A stretch of 64,000 bases of DNA, taken from assembly GCF_017313275.1 (NCBI RefSeq), contig NZ_JAFLNM010000001.1, positions 1,054,001 through 1,118,000 on the forward strand. Reading direction: 5' to 3'. Positions 40,235 to 49,799 of the stretch are shown one piece after another. The notes under the pieces are model-generated. The model had not been told where the DNA came from and made no database searches. It worked only from the letters and a program-made list of their open reading frames with translations. The stretch is from Flagellimonas profundi. Its GTDB lineage: Bacteria; Bacteroidota; Bacteroidia; Flavobacteriales; Flavobacteriaceae. The position numbers were made by a program, and so were the translations under genes. The number at the start of each line of letters is the position of its first letter. The stretch's first letter is position 1.

Positions 40235-43200
40235 ATGAAAAAAAATCTCTACCTCTTGGCCTTGGCCATGTTTTTAGGGTTTTCAACGCTTTTCGCGCAG
40301 GACAAAAAGCAAGAAACCGACAGTACCAAAAAAGCAACCAAGGAACTTCCCCTAGAACCTGAAAGAACAATCTCCTTTACCACCGAAGAAGGCACTTGGC
40401 TTTCTTTGGACGTTAGCCCGGATGGCAAAACCATCATTTTTGATATGATGGGCGATTTATACACCATCCCGGTACAAGGAGGAAAAGCCACCAAAGTCAC
40501 CGAAGGAATGGCCTATGATGTACACCCAAGGTATAGCCCCGATGGAAAATCCATTGTATTTATTTCCGATAAAAGTGGCTCCGATAATATTTGGACTTTG
40601 GATTTGGAATCCGAAGAAACCAAACAGATCACCAAGGATAAAAATCAGAACTTCTTTTCAGCCGATTGGAGTCCCGATGGTGAATATATCGTTGGTGCAC
40701 GCGGTCGCCGAAACATAAAACTGCACATGTACCATAAAGATGGTGGCAGCGGTGCACAGCTGATCGATAAACCCGACAACCTGAAAACCATCGACCCGGA
40801 GTTTGCCCCGGACGGCAAGCTCATTTATTTTTCAAGAAGGATGAGGGCATGGAACTATAATGCACAACTGCCGCAATATCAATTGGGCACTTATAGTATG
40901 AGTGATGGTGGCGTTTCTACCATTACCTCCCGATATGGCTCTGCATTTACCCCTACCCTTTCCCCAGATGGCAAATGGTTAGTGTACGGAAGCCGATTTG
41001 AAACAGAAACAGGACTAGTACTGAGAAACCTGGAGAATGGTGATGAGCGCTGGTTGGCCTATCCGGTTCAAAGGGACGAACAGGAATCCATTGCTCCCCT
41101 TGGTGTATTGCCAGGTATGGCCTTTACTCCAGATAGTAAAAATTTGGTGGCCAGCTACGGAGGTAAAATTTATACGATCAATATTGAGTCCAATACGGCC
41201 ACAGAAATACCTTTTGAAGTAGATGTAAACATTGAGTTGGGACCACAACTCAAATTTAAATACCCCATTGAAGATACCCCTGAAGCTTTGGTCACACAGA
41301 TTCGTGATGGAGTACCCTCGCCAGATGGGAGCAAATTGGTCTTTACAGCTTTAAATAGGCTGTATGTGATGGACTTGCCCAACGGAACACCGGAGCGATT
41401 GACCAAAAACGATTTTACAGAAGCCCAGCCCACTTGGTCGCCAGATGGGGAAAACATTGTTTTCTCCTCTTGGGAAACAGATGGTGGCCATTTATACAAA
41501 GTGAATGCCAATGGACGTGGAAGGGTCGAAAGGTTGACCCAAGAAGCAGCTATATACAGCAACCCGGCCTGGTCCTATAAAAACAACCGGATTGTATTTA
41601 CAAAAGGTTCCGCGCAAGTTTATAGGGACGCTATCGGACCAAGGGCCAGAGGCGCGCAAGAAGATTTGGCATGGATTTCTGCAAATGGTGGAAAAGTTAC
41701 CGTTATCGACAAAGCAGAGGGGCGTTCAAATCCGCACTTTACCAAAGTGGACGATCGTATTTACTTAAACAAAGGAAAAGACCTACTCTCCATTCGTTGG
41801 GACGGTACCGACCAAAAAGAACATTTAAAATTAAGCGGTATCACAACTTATGGCTCCTCCTCTTTTGGGTTTCATGATGAAAATGGTGGGCACAATATCC
41901 TGCCGGGTTCAGAGCAATACCAAGAACCACAGGATAAATCGTCTTCACCATCGGAAATAAAAATATCCCCTGATGGAACCACTGCACTGGCCAAGATCAA
42001 CAATGATATTTATACGGTGACCATTCCAAAATTTGGAAAAACTCCTAAAATTTCGGTCGCCAACGCCGATAAAGCGGCATTTCCGGCCAAAAAACTAACG
42101 GTGATGGGGGGTGAATTCCCTGCATGGGCCGGTAACAGCAAAGATGTACATTGGTCCTTGGGAGCAAGCCATTTTATTTATAACATCCCAGCAGCTAAAG
42201 CCTATGCGGACAGCGTAGCTACCGCCAAAAAAGAGGCCGAAAAATTGGAGGATGAAGAAAAGGATGAGGATGATGAAAAAGATGAGGATAAAGAAGACAA
42301 GGAAGAGGATAAAGGGTACACAGCGAAGGAATTGAAGGTAAAAGTAACCTACACCAAAGATATTCCGGAAGGTACGGTACTGCTTAAAGGCGCTAGGATC
42401 ATTACCATGAAGGATGATGAGGTTATTGAAAACGGTGATATCCTAATCGAGAACAATCGCATAAAAGCAGTAGGAACATCGGGCTCTTTGGATGTACCCA
42501 GAGGAACCGTTGAAATAGATGCGAACGGCAAAACGATTACCCCGGGCTTTGTGGATACCCATGCCCACATGTGGCCCAATTGGGGAATCCATAAAAATCA
42601 GATATGGATCTATTCCGCCAACTTGGCCTACGGTGTAACCACTACCCGCGACCCACAAACGGCAACTACCGATGTGTTGACCTATTCCGATATGGTGGAT
42701 GCCGGTATGATGCACGGGCCACGTGTATACAGCACGGGACCCGGTGTTGGTTATTGGGCCTATAAGATCAAATCCTTGGAGCATGCCAAAGAAGTGTTGA
42801 AGCAATACAGCGAGTACTACGACACCAAAAGCATAAAAATGTATTTGGTAGGAAATCGTCAAATGCGCCAATGGATCATTATGGCGGCCAAAGAATTGGA
42901 ATTAATGCCCACTACCGAAGGTGGATTGGATTTTAAACTGAACATGACACAAATGTTGGATGGATACCCGGGGCATGAACATTCGTTCCCTATTTATCCC
43001 ATTTACAATGATGTGGTGCATTCCGTTGCCGAGTCCAAAATGGCTGTGACCCCTACCCTTTTGGTATCCTACGGTGGACCATGGGCAGAGAACTATTATT
43101 ATGCAACCGAAGAACCCTATCACGATCAAAAGCTCCAATACTTCACGCCTTATGAAGAGTTGGCACAAAAATCACGCAGAAGAGGCGCTTGGTTTATGCC

Positions 43201-43627
43201 TGAGGAACATGTATTCCCCAAGCATGCCGAGTTTATGAAAGATTTGGTAGAAGATAATGGACTTGGCGGTGTTGGAAGCCACGGCCAGTTGCAAGGATTG
43301 GGTTACCATTGGGAGCTATGGTCAGTCGCCAGTGGCGGCATGGAGAACATGGATGCCCTAAAAGTAGCCACCATTTTGGGTGCCGAAGCCCTTGGCTTGG
43401 ACGGGGATTTGGGAAGTATCGAAGAAGGTAAATTGGCAGACCTGCTCATTCTGGATGAAAATCCGTTGGAGGATATCCGAAATACCAATACGCTTACCCA
43501 TGTGATCAAAAACGGTAAGGTCTACGATGCGGACACGCTTGATGAAGTGGCTCCTGTGACAAAGGAAGCAGAACCCTTCCACTGGCAAACCAAAAAACCG
43601 GAAGGCGTGCCAGGCATGAAGAAATAA
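40235..43627 (+). CDS. Secreted TolB-like propeller-amidohydrolase fusion
   Basis: 1130 residues. Signal peptide MKKNLYLLALAMFLGFSTLFAQ. Residues about 45-640 are PD40/TolB-type WD40-like propeller repeats (SPDGKTIIFDM, SPDGKSIVFIS, SPDGEYIVGA, SPDGKWLVYG, SPDGENIVFSS). A strongly acidic linker (about 665-690, EEKDEDDEKDEDKEDKEEDKG) joins them to a C-terminal amidohydrolase: VDTHAHMWPNWG (His-x-His), ... MAVTPTLLVSYGG, GVGSHGQLQGLGYHWE, LGSIEEGKLADLLILDENPLEDI. The layout matches a family common in Bacteroidota and of unknown substrate, probably peptide- or cyclic-amide-directed. It is followed by a strong terminator. Confidence 0.9.
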   Translation: MKKNLYLLALAMFLGFSTLFAQDKKQETDSTKKATKELPLEPERTISFTTEEGTWLSLDVSPDGKTIIFDMMGDLYTIPVQGGKATKVTEGMAYDVHPRYSPDGKSIVFISDKSGSDNIWTLDLESEETKQITKDKNQNFFSADWSPDGEYIVGARGRRNIKLHMYHKDGGSGAQLIDKPDNLKTIDPEFAPDGKLIYFSRRMRAWNYNAQLPQYQLGTYSMSDGGVSTITSRYGSAFTPTLSPDGKWLVYGSRFETETGLVLRNLENGDERWLAYPVQRDEQESIAPLGVLPGMAFTPDSKNLVASYGGKIYTINIESNTATEIPFEVDVNIELGPQLKFKYPIEDTPEALVTQIRDGVPSPDGSKLVFTALNRLYVMDLPNGTPERLTKNDFTEAQPTWSPDGENIVFSSWETDGGHLYKVNANGRGRVERLTQEAAIYSNPAWSYKNNRIVFTKGSAQVYRDAIGPRARGAQEDLAWISANGGKVTVIDKAEGRSNPHFTKVDDRIYLNKGKDLLSIRWDGTDQKEHLKLSGITTYGSSSFGFHDENGGHNILPGSEQYQEPQDKSSSPSEIKISPDGTTALAKINNDIYTVTIPKFGKTPKISVANADKAAFPAKKLTVMGGEFPAWAGNSKDVHWSLGASHFIYNIPAAKAYADSVATAKKEAEKLEDEEKDEDDEKDEDKEDKEEDKGYTAKELKVKVTYTKDIPEGTVLLKGARIITMKDDEVIENGDILIENNRIKAVGTSGSLDVPRGTVEIDANGKTITPGFVDTHAHMWPNWGIHKNQIWIYSANLAYGVTTTRDPQTATTDVLTYSDMVDAGMMHGPRVYSTGPGVGYWAYKIKSLEHAKEVLKQYSEYYDTKSIKMYLVGNRQMRQWIIMAAKELELMPTTEGGLDFKLNMTQMLDGYPGHEHSFPIYPIYNDVVHSVAESKMAVTPTLLVSYGGPWAENYYYATEEPYHDQKLQYFTPYEELAQKSRRRGAWFMPEEHVFPKHAEFMKDLVEDNGLGGVGSHGQLQGLGYHWELWSVASGGMENMDALKVATILGAEALGLDGDLGSIEEGKLADLLILDENPLEDIRNTNTLTHVIKNGKVYDADTLDEVAPVTKEAEPFHWQTKKPEGVPGMKK

Positions 43628-43650
43628 GAACATACCTTTATAAAAAGAAA

Positions 43651-43674
43651 AAGGCGCACTGATCAGTGCGCCTT
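43651..43674. terminator. Bidirectional rho-independent terminator
   Basis: AAGGCGCACTGA / TCAGTGCGCCTT, a 12-bp perfect palindrome flanked by A and T runs, between the convergent amidohydrolase and aminotransferase genes. Confidence 0.93.
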
Positions 43675-43697
43675 TTTTAATGTCTTTACTTTGTCAA

Positions 43698-44975
43698 CTA
43701 CCCCAACCTCTCTACCAGTTTCAAGGCGGTATCAATTTCTGCTTTGGAATTATAAATATGAACGGAATGCCGAAGCATCTTACTCCCAACAGAGCGGGGC
43801 TGCAACCTTTCTTTTTCCCACATATATTTCTGTAGTTCCGGCCCGCTCATGCCCTCCACGCCATAGGTAGTGATACCCGCGGCCATGTCTTCATTAGTGG
43901 AGGAATAAAAAGTAACATGTTTCATTTCTTTAAGGCCATCACGCAAATAGTTGCCCAATTCCTTTACCCGGTCCAACCACACATCATGACCGATGGTATT
44001 AAAGAAATCCACAGCGGCATCATACCCTGCCATAAGTCCAGCATTGCCTGTTCCGTTTTGCATCAAACGGAAACCATGGTCCTCTTGATTGTCCCAGTTA
44101 TAACTCGCAATGGTCGTCCAAATATCGCCCACCACATCTTTATTGATGTACAACAACCCGCTGCCCGAAGGGGCCAACAACCATTTGTGCAAACTGGAAT
44201 AATAGGCATCACAACCAATATCCTTAACATCCACCGGAATTTGACCAACACACTGCGCTCCGTCCAACACGGTAAAGATTCCACGCTTCTTCGCCTCGGC
44301 ACAGATTTCCTTTACGGGCATAACCGTTCCAAAGCCCGATACGATATGTGGAATAGCGATTACTTTGGTCTTTGGAGTGACTTCTTTAAAAATGGCATCC
44401 ACAATTTCCTGGGGGTCATTTGCAGGTTCGGGCATGGTGGCCTGTTTGTAGACGCAGCCTTTGCGTTTGGCCAACAATTGCCACGCACCAAATCCACCGC
44501 CGTGTTCTTGGTTGGTATTGAGCAACTCGTCCCCTGCTTTTAGATTGAGCCCCATGCCCACGTAGTTCATGCCAAAGGTGGCATTTTGGGTGAGGGAGAT
44601 TTCCTTAAAATCACAGTTGATGATCTTGCCCAATTTGGTTCGCAGTTCCTCATAAGGGAAATAGCCCGTCAACAACTCAGGCCCGGAACCATTTTTATAG
44701 TCCACCGTAGCGGCTTCCACGTTCCAGTGCATCATATGATCGAACATTTTATCTAGCACATAACCGGGAGTAGGTCCCATGGTTCCGTTGTTAAAATAAG
44801 TCTGTCCTTCTTTCAATGGAAATTGTTTACGCACCATGTTCCAGTACGCTTCATCTTTGGGAGCCTTGGTTTGCAAGGGTGCAATGGACCAATCTTTTTG
44901 AGGGTCAAAAGAAATAAAGGGCATCGACAGCATCGCTGCCGCACCTTGCTTAAGAAATTTTCTGCGTTGTGACAT
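43698..44975 (-). CDS. Class V aminotransferase with Tat signal
   Basis: Start at ATG 44975 (MSQRRKFLKQG, 425 residues): a twin-arginine motif RRKFLKQGAAAMLSMPFISF, so exported folded. The frame is open to 45008, but that adds only a polar leader. PLP-dependent class V fold (cysteine desulfurase/isopenicillin-epimerase-like): FNNGTMGPTPGYVLDKM, VLDGAQCVGQIPVDVKDIGCDAYYSSLHKWLLAPSGSGLLY with the PLP lysine in SLHKWL (about residue 264), and NGTGNAGLMAGYDAAVDF. Reaction unknown; exported members are rare-substrate enzymes. Confidence 0.88.
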   Translation of the reverse strand: MSQRRKFLKQGAAAMLSMPFISFDPQKDWSIAPLQTKAPKDEAYWNMVRKQFPLKEGQTYFNNGTMGPTPGYVLDKMFDHMMHWNVEAATVDYKNGSGPELLTGYFPYEELRTKLGKIINCDFKEISLTQNATFGMNYVGMGLNLKAGDELLNTNQEHGGGFGAWQLLAKRKGCVYKQATMPEPANDPQEIVDAIFKEVTPKTKVIAIPHIVSGFGTVMPVKEICAEAKKRGIFTVLDGAQCVGQIPVDVKDIGCDAYYSSLHKWLLAPSGSGLLYINKDVVGDIWTTIASYNWDNQEDHGFRLMQNGTGNAGLMAGYDAAVDFFNTIGHDVWLDRVKELGNYLRDGLKEMKHVTFYSSTNEDMAAGITTYGVEGMSGPELQKYMWEKERLQPRSVGSKMLRHSVHIYNSKAEIDTALKLVERLG

Positions 44976-45051
44976 ATCGGTTGGGTTGATTGGTTCTAAA
45001 ATAACCAATATTCCCCAATGTTAAACAACCGACTCGGACATTGGCAAAGGT

Positions 45052-45426
45052 CTATTTGGAAACAATCATACCCTTTAAGGACCATAAAACAGAAAGAACA
45101 TCTTTCTTGGAATCCTCATCAATTCCGTTTGCATCCAAAGCAAGCATAATATCATCCATTACATGAAAATATTCACCAGGACTAATATTCATTCCTGTAT
45201 GAGCAGCTACCATGTCCAAACCGGTATAATTTGCTGGACCACCACTGCCCATGCTGAAAAAATCAATAGTATGATCTTTTATTATCCGTAAACGCTCCGG
45301 TTGGTCCTTTAAAGGCAGAAACCTGGCATTTACTGCAGGGTTCTCCATATGATTGTTTACAGTGGTGTCCACAATGGCGGAAATACCTTCTCTTCCTCCA
45401 AGTCGTTCAAAAAGTGTGCGTTCCAT
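45052..45426 (-). CDS. Truncated hemoglobin (group 1)
   Basis: Start at ATG 45426 (MERTLFERLGG, 124 residues). 2-on-2 globin: LFERLGGREGISAIVDTTVNNHMENPAVNARF (helices A-B with the Gly-Gly), the proximal haem histidine in MVAAHTGMNISPGEYFHVMDDIMLAL, and a C-terminal helix DVLSVLWSLKGMIV. It binds O2 or NO in the cytoplasm, usually for NO detoxification or redox sensing. The frame extends to 45486 but the added residues are a poor leader. Confidence 0.88.
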   Translation of the reverse strand: MERTLFERLGGREGISAIVDTTVNNHMENPAVNARFLPLKDQPERLRIIKDHTIDFFSMGSGGPANYTGLDMVAAHTGMNISPGEYFHVMDDIMLALDANGIDEDSKKDVLSVLWSLKGMIVSK

Positions 45427-45486
45427 GTTATGTTTGTTTAGGTTGTTACTTGTACCAAAATATCGTTCGTGGCAGAGGGTAAACAA

Positions 45487-45814
45487 TAATTAAATTAATA
45501 GAGATGGGAAGGGGAATTTTATTGAGCAGATATTTATCTACCTATATTTCAACAAGTTAATTAAAATATATTAAACCATGGAGGTTCGCTGGGATTAATA
45601 GATATCTAGGCACAAAAAATGTTCTTGTGAAGCTCAAGAAAGCAAAACATCTTTTCAAAAAAGAAATCCACTTTGAAAAACATTTCGTGTCTTATAATTT
45701 GAGAGGTCCTTTTCAACGAAAATGCAAATTCTTTGAAAATTTGGCATCACTTCTTGCCTTTTTACTTCATTACCTTTAAACAATCCCTTAAATTTAGGGA
45801 GCTAATTCAAAACA
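45487..45814. other. Gene-free intergenic region upstream of the M28 peptidase
   Basis: No gene, no clear repeat and no consensus promoter pair found; AT-rich DNA between divergent globin and peptidase genes, so both promoters should be here. Confidence 0.5.
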
Positions 45815-48010
45815 ATGAAAAATAAATTACTTTCCCTACTCCTTCTTTTAGGAGTAATCAGCGTCTCGGCCCAGGACAACATTATTGGGTTCAGTGAAAC
45901 AGCTTCGGAAGCACAAGAACAGCTCGAAGCAGCATACGAAAAACAACTTTCCGCCGACAATCTCGACCAATGGATGAAGCGCATGGCCGCCGAACCCCAC
46001 TGGGTAGGTACCGAATATGGCGAAGAGAACGTAAAATGGATGGAAAAGCAGTTTAAATCGTGGGGATACAAGACCCGTATCGATACCTACCAAGTGCTTT
46101 TTCCCTATCCCAAGGTACGGGTGCTGGAGCTGACCGCTCCCACCACATACACCGCCTCTTTGGAAGCCATTCCCGTAGAGGGCGACCCGTACACGGCCCA
46201 GGGCGACAAACTATTGCCCAGCTACAACGCCTTCTCCACCGATGGCGACGTAGAGGCCGAACTGGTCTTTGTGAACTACGGTATTCCTAGCGATTATGAG
46301 GAACTTGAAAAAATGGGGATTGATGTAAAAGGTAAGATCGTTATTGCCAAATACTATGGTTCTTGGCGAGGCATCAAACCCAAACTGGCCGCCGAAAAAG
46401 GGGCCATTGGCTGTATCATCTATTCCGATCCGGAGGATGATGGCTACTACCAAGGCGATGTATACCCCAAAGGTGCCTTTAAAAACAAAACAGGCGTGCA
46501 GCGTGGTTCCGTAATGGACATGCCCCTGTATCCCGGTGATGTATTGACGCCCGGCTATGCCGCTACCAAAAATGCGAAGCGTTTGGACCGCGAAGAGGCC
46601 CCGACCATCACCAAAATCCCGGTACTGCCTATTTCCTACGAGGATGCACAACCGTTGTTGGAGGCATTGGAAGGCCCTGTGGCCCCAGCTTCTTGGCGAG
46701 GCGCCCTGCCCCTTACCTATCATATTGGGCCCGGACCTGCCAAGGTGCACCTGAAATTGGAGTTCGACTGGCAATTGAAGCCTGCCCACAACCTGATTGC
46801 CACTTTGGAAGGCGATGAATTCCCAGACGAGTGGGTAATCCGTGGCAACCACCACGATGCATGGGTACATGGTGCCAGCGATCCCATTAGTGGTATGGTC
46901 GCCCTAATGGAAGAAGCCCGCGTAGTGGCCCAATTGGCCAAGGAAGGCAACAAGCCCAAACGTACCATGGTCTACTGTGCCTGGGATGCTGAAGAGCCTG
47001 GATTGATTGGTTCCACCGAATGGGTGGAGGACCATATTCCAGAATTAAAAGAAAAGGCCGTGGCCTACATTAATACCGATGGTAACAGCCGTGGGTATTT
47101 GGGCGTTGGAGGTTCCCACTCCCTACAGGCCATGGTGGGCCAGGTGGCCAATGCGGTGACCGACCCACAAAAAGGCGTTTCCGTTGCGGAACGTCGCAAG
47201 GCCGCCAACGTCATGCGCGGTGGCGACAACTCGTTTAAATTGTCTGCTTTGGGCTCTGGTTCGGATTATACGCCTTTTATACAGCATACGGGCATTGCCT
47301 CGTTGAACTTGGGCTACGGTGGCGAAGGCCGTGGTGGGGAATACCACACCATTTACGATACCTACACCCACTACACCCGTTTTAAAGACCCTGGTTTTGA
47401 CTATGGTGTGGCTTTGGCCAACACCGCAGGGCGTATTTCGTTACGTTTGGCGAATGCCGAGGTATTGCCGTTTGAACTTACCCAATGGCACAGCACCATT
47501 GAAGGCTATTTGGGCGAAGTCATGAAAACATTGGAGGACATGCGTGCCGAAGTGGAAAAACACAACAAACTGGTAAAGCAGGACGCTTACCAACTGACCA
47601 TGGACCCCAAAAAACCCGTGGCACCCGCAACAATGAAGGACGAAGTACCGTATTTGGACTTTTCGCCCATACAAAATGTGGTTGCCGAACTAAAGAAAAG
47701 TATAGCCACCTTTTCCAAGGCCGATGTACTTGCCCTGTCCAGCGCCAAAAAGGCACAACTGAACCAAGAGTTGATGGGCATGGAGCAGGTATTGCTGCAG
47801 GATAAGGGACTGCCCCGTAGGGATTGGTTCAAGCACCAGATCTACGCCCCCGGATTTTACACTGGCTATGGGGTAAAAACACTTCCAGGCGTGCGCGAGG
47901 CCATTGAACAGAAGGAATGGAAAGAAGCACAGGAACAAATCGGGGTATTGGCCACTACCCTAAAGAATTTTAATGCGCAGGTACAACAACTGAACAGCAT
48001 AGTGCAGTAA
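45815..48010 (+). CDS. M28 family metallopeptidase, glutamate-carboxypeptidase-II-like
   Basis: 731 residues. Signal peptide LLSLLLLLGVISVSAQ. An N-terminal PA-type insert (about 115-300: ELVFVNYGIPSDYEELEKMGIDVKGKIVIAKYYGSWRGIKPKLAAEKGAIGCIIYSD) precedes the di-zinc peptidase: RGNHHDAWVHGASDPISGMVALMEEAR (His, Asp), CAWDAEEPGLIGSTEW (catalytic Glu-Glu), INTDGN, and TIYDTYTHY (last His). A C-terminal dimerisation helix bundle with LPFELTQWHSTIEGYL follows. This is the PSMA/transferrin-receptor branch; exported; likely removes C-terminal acidic residues. Confidence 0.93.
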   Translation: MKNKLLSLLLLLGVISVSAQDNIIGFSETASEAQEQLEAAYEKQLSADNLDQWMKRMAAEPHWVGTEYGEENVKWMEKQFKSWGYKTRIDTYQVLFPYPKVRVLELTAPTTYTASLEAIPVEGDPYTAQGDKLLPSYNAFSTDGDVEAELVFVNYGIPSDYEELEKMGIDVKGKIVIAKYYGSWRGIKPKLAAEKGAIGCIIYSDPEDDGYYQGDVYPKGAFKNKTGVQRGSVMDMPLYPGDVLTPGYAATKNAKRLDREEAPTITKIPVLPISYEDAQPLLEALEGPVAPASWRGALPLTYHIGPGPAKVHLKLEFDWQLKPAHNLIATLEGDEFPDEWVIRGNHHDAWVHGASDPISGMVALMEEARVVAQLAKEGNKPKRTMVYCAWDAEEPGLIGSTEWVEDHIPELKEKAVAYINTDGNSRGYLGVGGSHSLQAMVGQVANAVTDPQKGVSVAERRKAANVMRGGDNSFKLSALGSGSDYTPFIQHTGIASLNLGYGGEGRGGEYHTIYDTYTHYTRFKDPGFDYGVALANTAGRISLRLANAEVLPFELTQWHSTIEGYLGEVMKTLEDMRAEVEKHNKLVKQDAYQLTMDPKKPVAPATMKDEVPYLDFSPIQNVVAELKKSIATFSKADVLALSSAKKAQLNQELMGMEQVLLQDKGLPRRDWFKHQIYAPGFYTGYGVKTLPGVREAIEQKEWKEAQEQIGVLATTLKNFNAQVQQLNSIVQ

Positions 48011-48030
48011 TTGGATTCCACTGAAAACCC

Positions 48031-48068
48031 AAAACCGCCCCAGCAAATAGCGTTAGGGCGGTTTTTTT
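48031..48068 (+). terminator. Rho-independent terminator
   Basis: AAAACCGCCC ... GGGCGGTTTT stem (48031-48040 with 48056-48065), followed by T, 20 bp after the peptidase stop. Confidence 0.85.
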
Positions 48069-48144
48069 ATGCCCGACCGCCATTTTTGCTTTTTTCGCGG
48101 GCATGGACTACCTTGCCCAGACCCAAATGTTATAAACACCTACC

Positions 48145-48765
48145 ATGAACGTACGGCTTACCAAAGAACAAAAGATCAAAGTGCTCAACTCCGCGGACAT
48201 ATATAAGATCATGCAGCAGATATTGCTGCGCGAAAACAAGATACGCCGCAACCAAGAGCATTTTTGGGTGGTGGGCCTTAACCACAACAACAAGATCCTG
48301 TTTGTGGAACTGATCGGTCTGGGGGCCAGCAACCGGGTGAATGCCGACCCGCCCGATGTGTTCCGCATGGCGATCTACAAACTGGCCAGTAAACTGATTT
48401 TGGTGCACAACCACCCCAGCGGCTCGCACGAGGTTACCGATGCCGATATTACCTTTACCGATCACATGCTAAAAGCAGGAAAATTGATCAAGGTGGAGGT
48501 GTTGGACCATTTGGTGATCACCGAAACCAACTACACCAGTTTTGCCGACCAAGGCGTAATGGACGAGCTCCTAAAAAACGGCCTGTTTGAAATTATGGGG
48601 CCCGAAAGGCAGGAGTTGGAAGCCTTTAAATTGGAAACGGAACGCAAACGTGCAGAAAAAGAAAAGGCAAAAGCTATTGCCAAAAAGATGAAGAAGGACG
48701 GACTTGATGCCGATACCATTAAAAAGTATACTGGATTGAGCAAGAAGGAGATTGGGGGGATTTAA
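48145..48765 (+). CDS. radC: RadC-like JAB/MPN protein
   Basis: 206 residues. JAMM-type metal site: ILVHNHPSGSHEVTDADITFTDHMLKAGKLIKVEVLDHLVI (His-x-His-x7-Asp), the hallmark of RadC/JAB1 proteins. The C-terminal third is a charged coiled-coil-like stretch (LEAFKLETERKRAEKEKAKAIAKKMKKDG), unusual for core RadC. Shorter than housekeeping RadC, which has an N-terminal HhH; such stand-alone versions often sit in mobile or defence regions, consistent with the neighbouring operon. Its stop overlaps the stop of the nuclease gene by 4 bp, tail to tail. Confidence 0.85.
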   Translation: MNVRLTKEQKIKVLNSADIYKIMQQILLRENKIRRNQEHFWVVGLNHNNKILFVELIGLGASNRVNADPPDVFRMAIYKLASKLILVHNHPSGSHEVTDADITFTDHMLKAGKLIKVEVLDHLVITETNYTSFADQGVMDELLKNGLFEIMGPERQELEAFKLETERKRAEKEKAKAIAKKMKKDGLDADTIKKYTGLSKKEIGGI

Positions 48766-49799
48766 TCCGACAACCCATTAATCTCCTTTTCAATTAACTT
48801 GTATTTATCCTTTACATCCTCACCCATATAAAAATCCAATAAGTCCTTTTTAGTAAGCGTTCCATCCTCCAAGAACTTGGAAAGATACTCTTGATTGAAA
48901 TTCATGAGCAGAATGCTCTTTTCCAATTGCTTTAATATTGATTTGTTGTTTTCGATGTTACCCTCTACCATCCTTTTGATGCTGGTAATTTGGTTGATGT
49001 CCTTAATTATTCGGTTAACAATGATGGCTAAAACGTCTTTATCCAATTCCACATCTTTAGCATTCATGGCAATATCACGAGCCAACATATAAGCAATCGC
49101 AAGGTTTGAATAATCTCCTTTTTGTGAATCGATGATAGCCACAAACCCTATCGATTGGATAAAGCCGACGTTCTCGAATATTTTAAGGATACTATTATCC
49201 ACTAATGAGATATCGAAAACGATGATGCTCACTTTTGAAGCTCGGTTAGCATCTGACTCTATCAACTGACTCCAAGCCGTATCATATTTTCGGGTAAAAA
49301 CGTCTTTACTGTCAATGTCCCCGAGCTTGATGCTTTTGTCAAATTTACACTCGATGGAAATTTTTAAATCAGAGTCGCCATTTATTCTACAAATAATGTC
49401 TCCTGTTTTGTTTCTTTGGAGATTACCCGCTTCATTGCCCGTTAATAAAGCAATGTCTTTTATTCTTTTCTCCTTAAAATATTCGTTTAAAAACTCCGCA
49501 ATATCATCTTCTGCCAAAGAACCTTTTATGGTCGTTTTATAAAAAAGCTCCTTTTTCATTTCAAAGATCATCTTTAAACTTTCTAACTCTGTACCAAGTT
49601 CATTAGTTGTTTTGGAAAGAAAGGCAGAAAGACGATCTTCCATTAAAGCCAAAACACCTATATAAAGAGCCTTGAACAAATTTTCTTCTCTTTCAGAAAC
49701 AGGAAGATTATCGAAATAATTGAAAACAATAGCATTATCTACTTCAAAGTCTTTGACCTCTACCCTATTTAATTTTTGATTCAATTTGATTTTAGTCAT
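48762..49799 (-). CDS. PD-(D/E)XK-type nuclease candidate, third gene of the RloC-like operon
   Basis: 345 residues. No named family is recognised. The nuclease case rests on the pattern KGSLAEDDIAEFLNEYF (helix before the core), KTGDIICRINGDSDLKISIECKFDKS, i.e. Asp134 ... Glu150-Cys-Lys152, then hydrophobic strand SIIVFD, which fits the D-x(n)-E-x-K restriction-enzyme fold with a strand between. The N-terminal 60 residues and the C-terminal 120 (QLEKSILLMNFNQEYLSKFLEDG) are helical. Its ATG overlaps the stop of the ATPase gene (ATGA at 49796), so it is translated together with it. Predicted DNA or RNA nuclease effector. Confidence 0.7.
   Translation of the reverse strand: MTKIKLNQKLNRVEVKDFEVDNAIVFNYFDNLPVSEREENLFKALYIGVLALMEDRLSAFLSKTTNELGTELESLKMIFEMKKELFYKTTIKGSLAEDDIAEFLNEYFKEKRIKDIALLTGNEAGNLQRNKTGDIICRINGDSDLKISIECKFDKSIKLGDIDSKDVFTRKYDTAWSQLIESDANRASKVSIIVFDISLVDNSILKIFENVGFIQSIGFVAIIDSQKGDYSNLAIAYMLARDIAMNAKDVELDKDVLAIIVNRIIKDINQITSIKRMVEGNIENNKSILKQLEKSILLMNFNQEYLSKFLEDGTLTKKDLLDFYMGEDVKDKYKLIEKEINGLSD

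Noticed and set aside
45487-45814. A gene or RNA in the 328-bp gap before the M28 peptidase
   Set aside because: No frame with coding character and no stable stem-loop was seen, so it is listed as intergenic.
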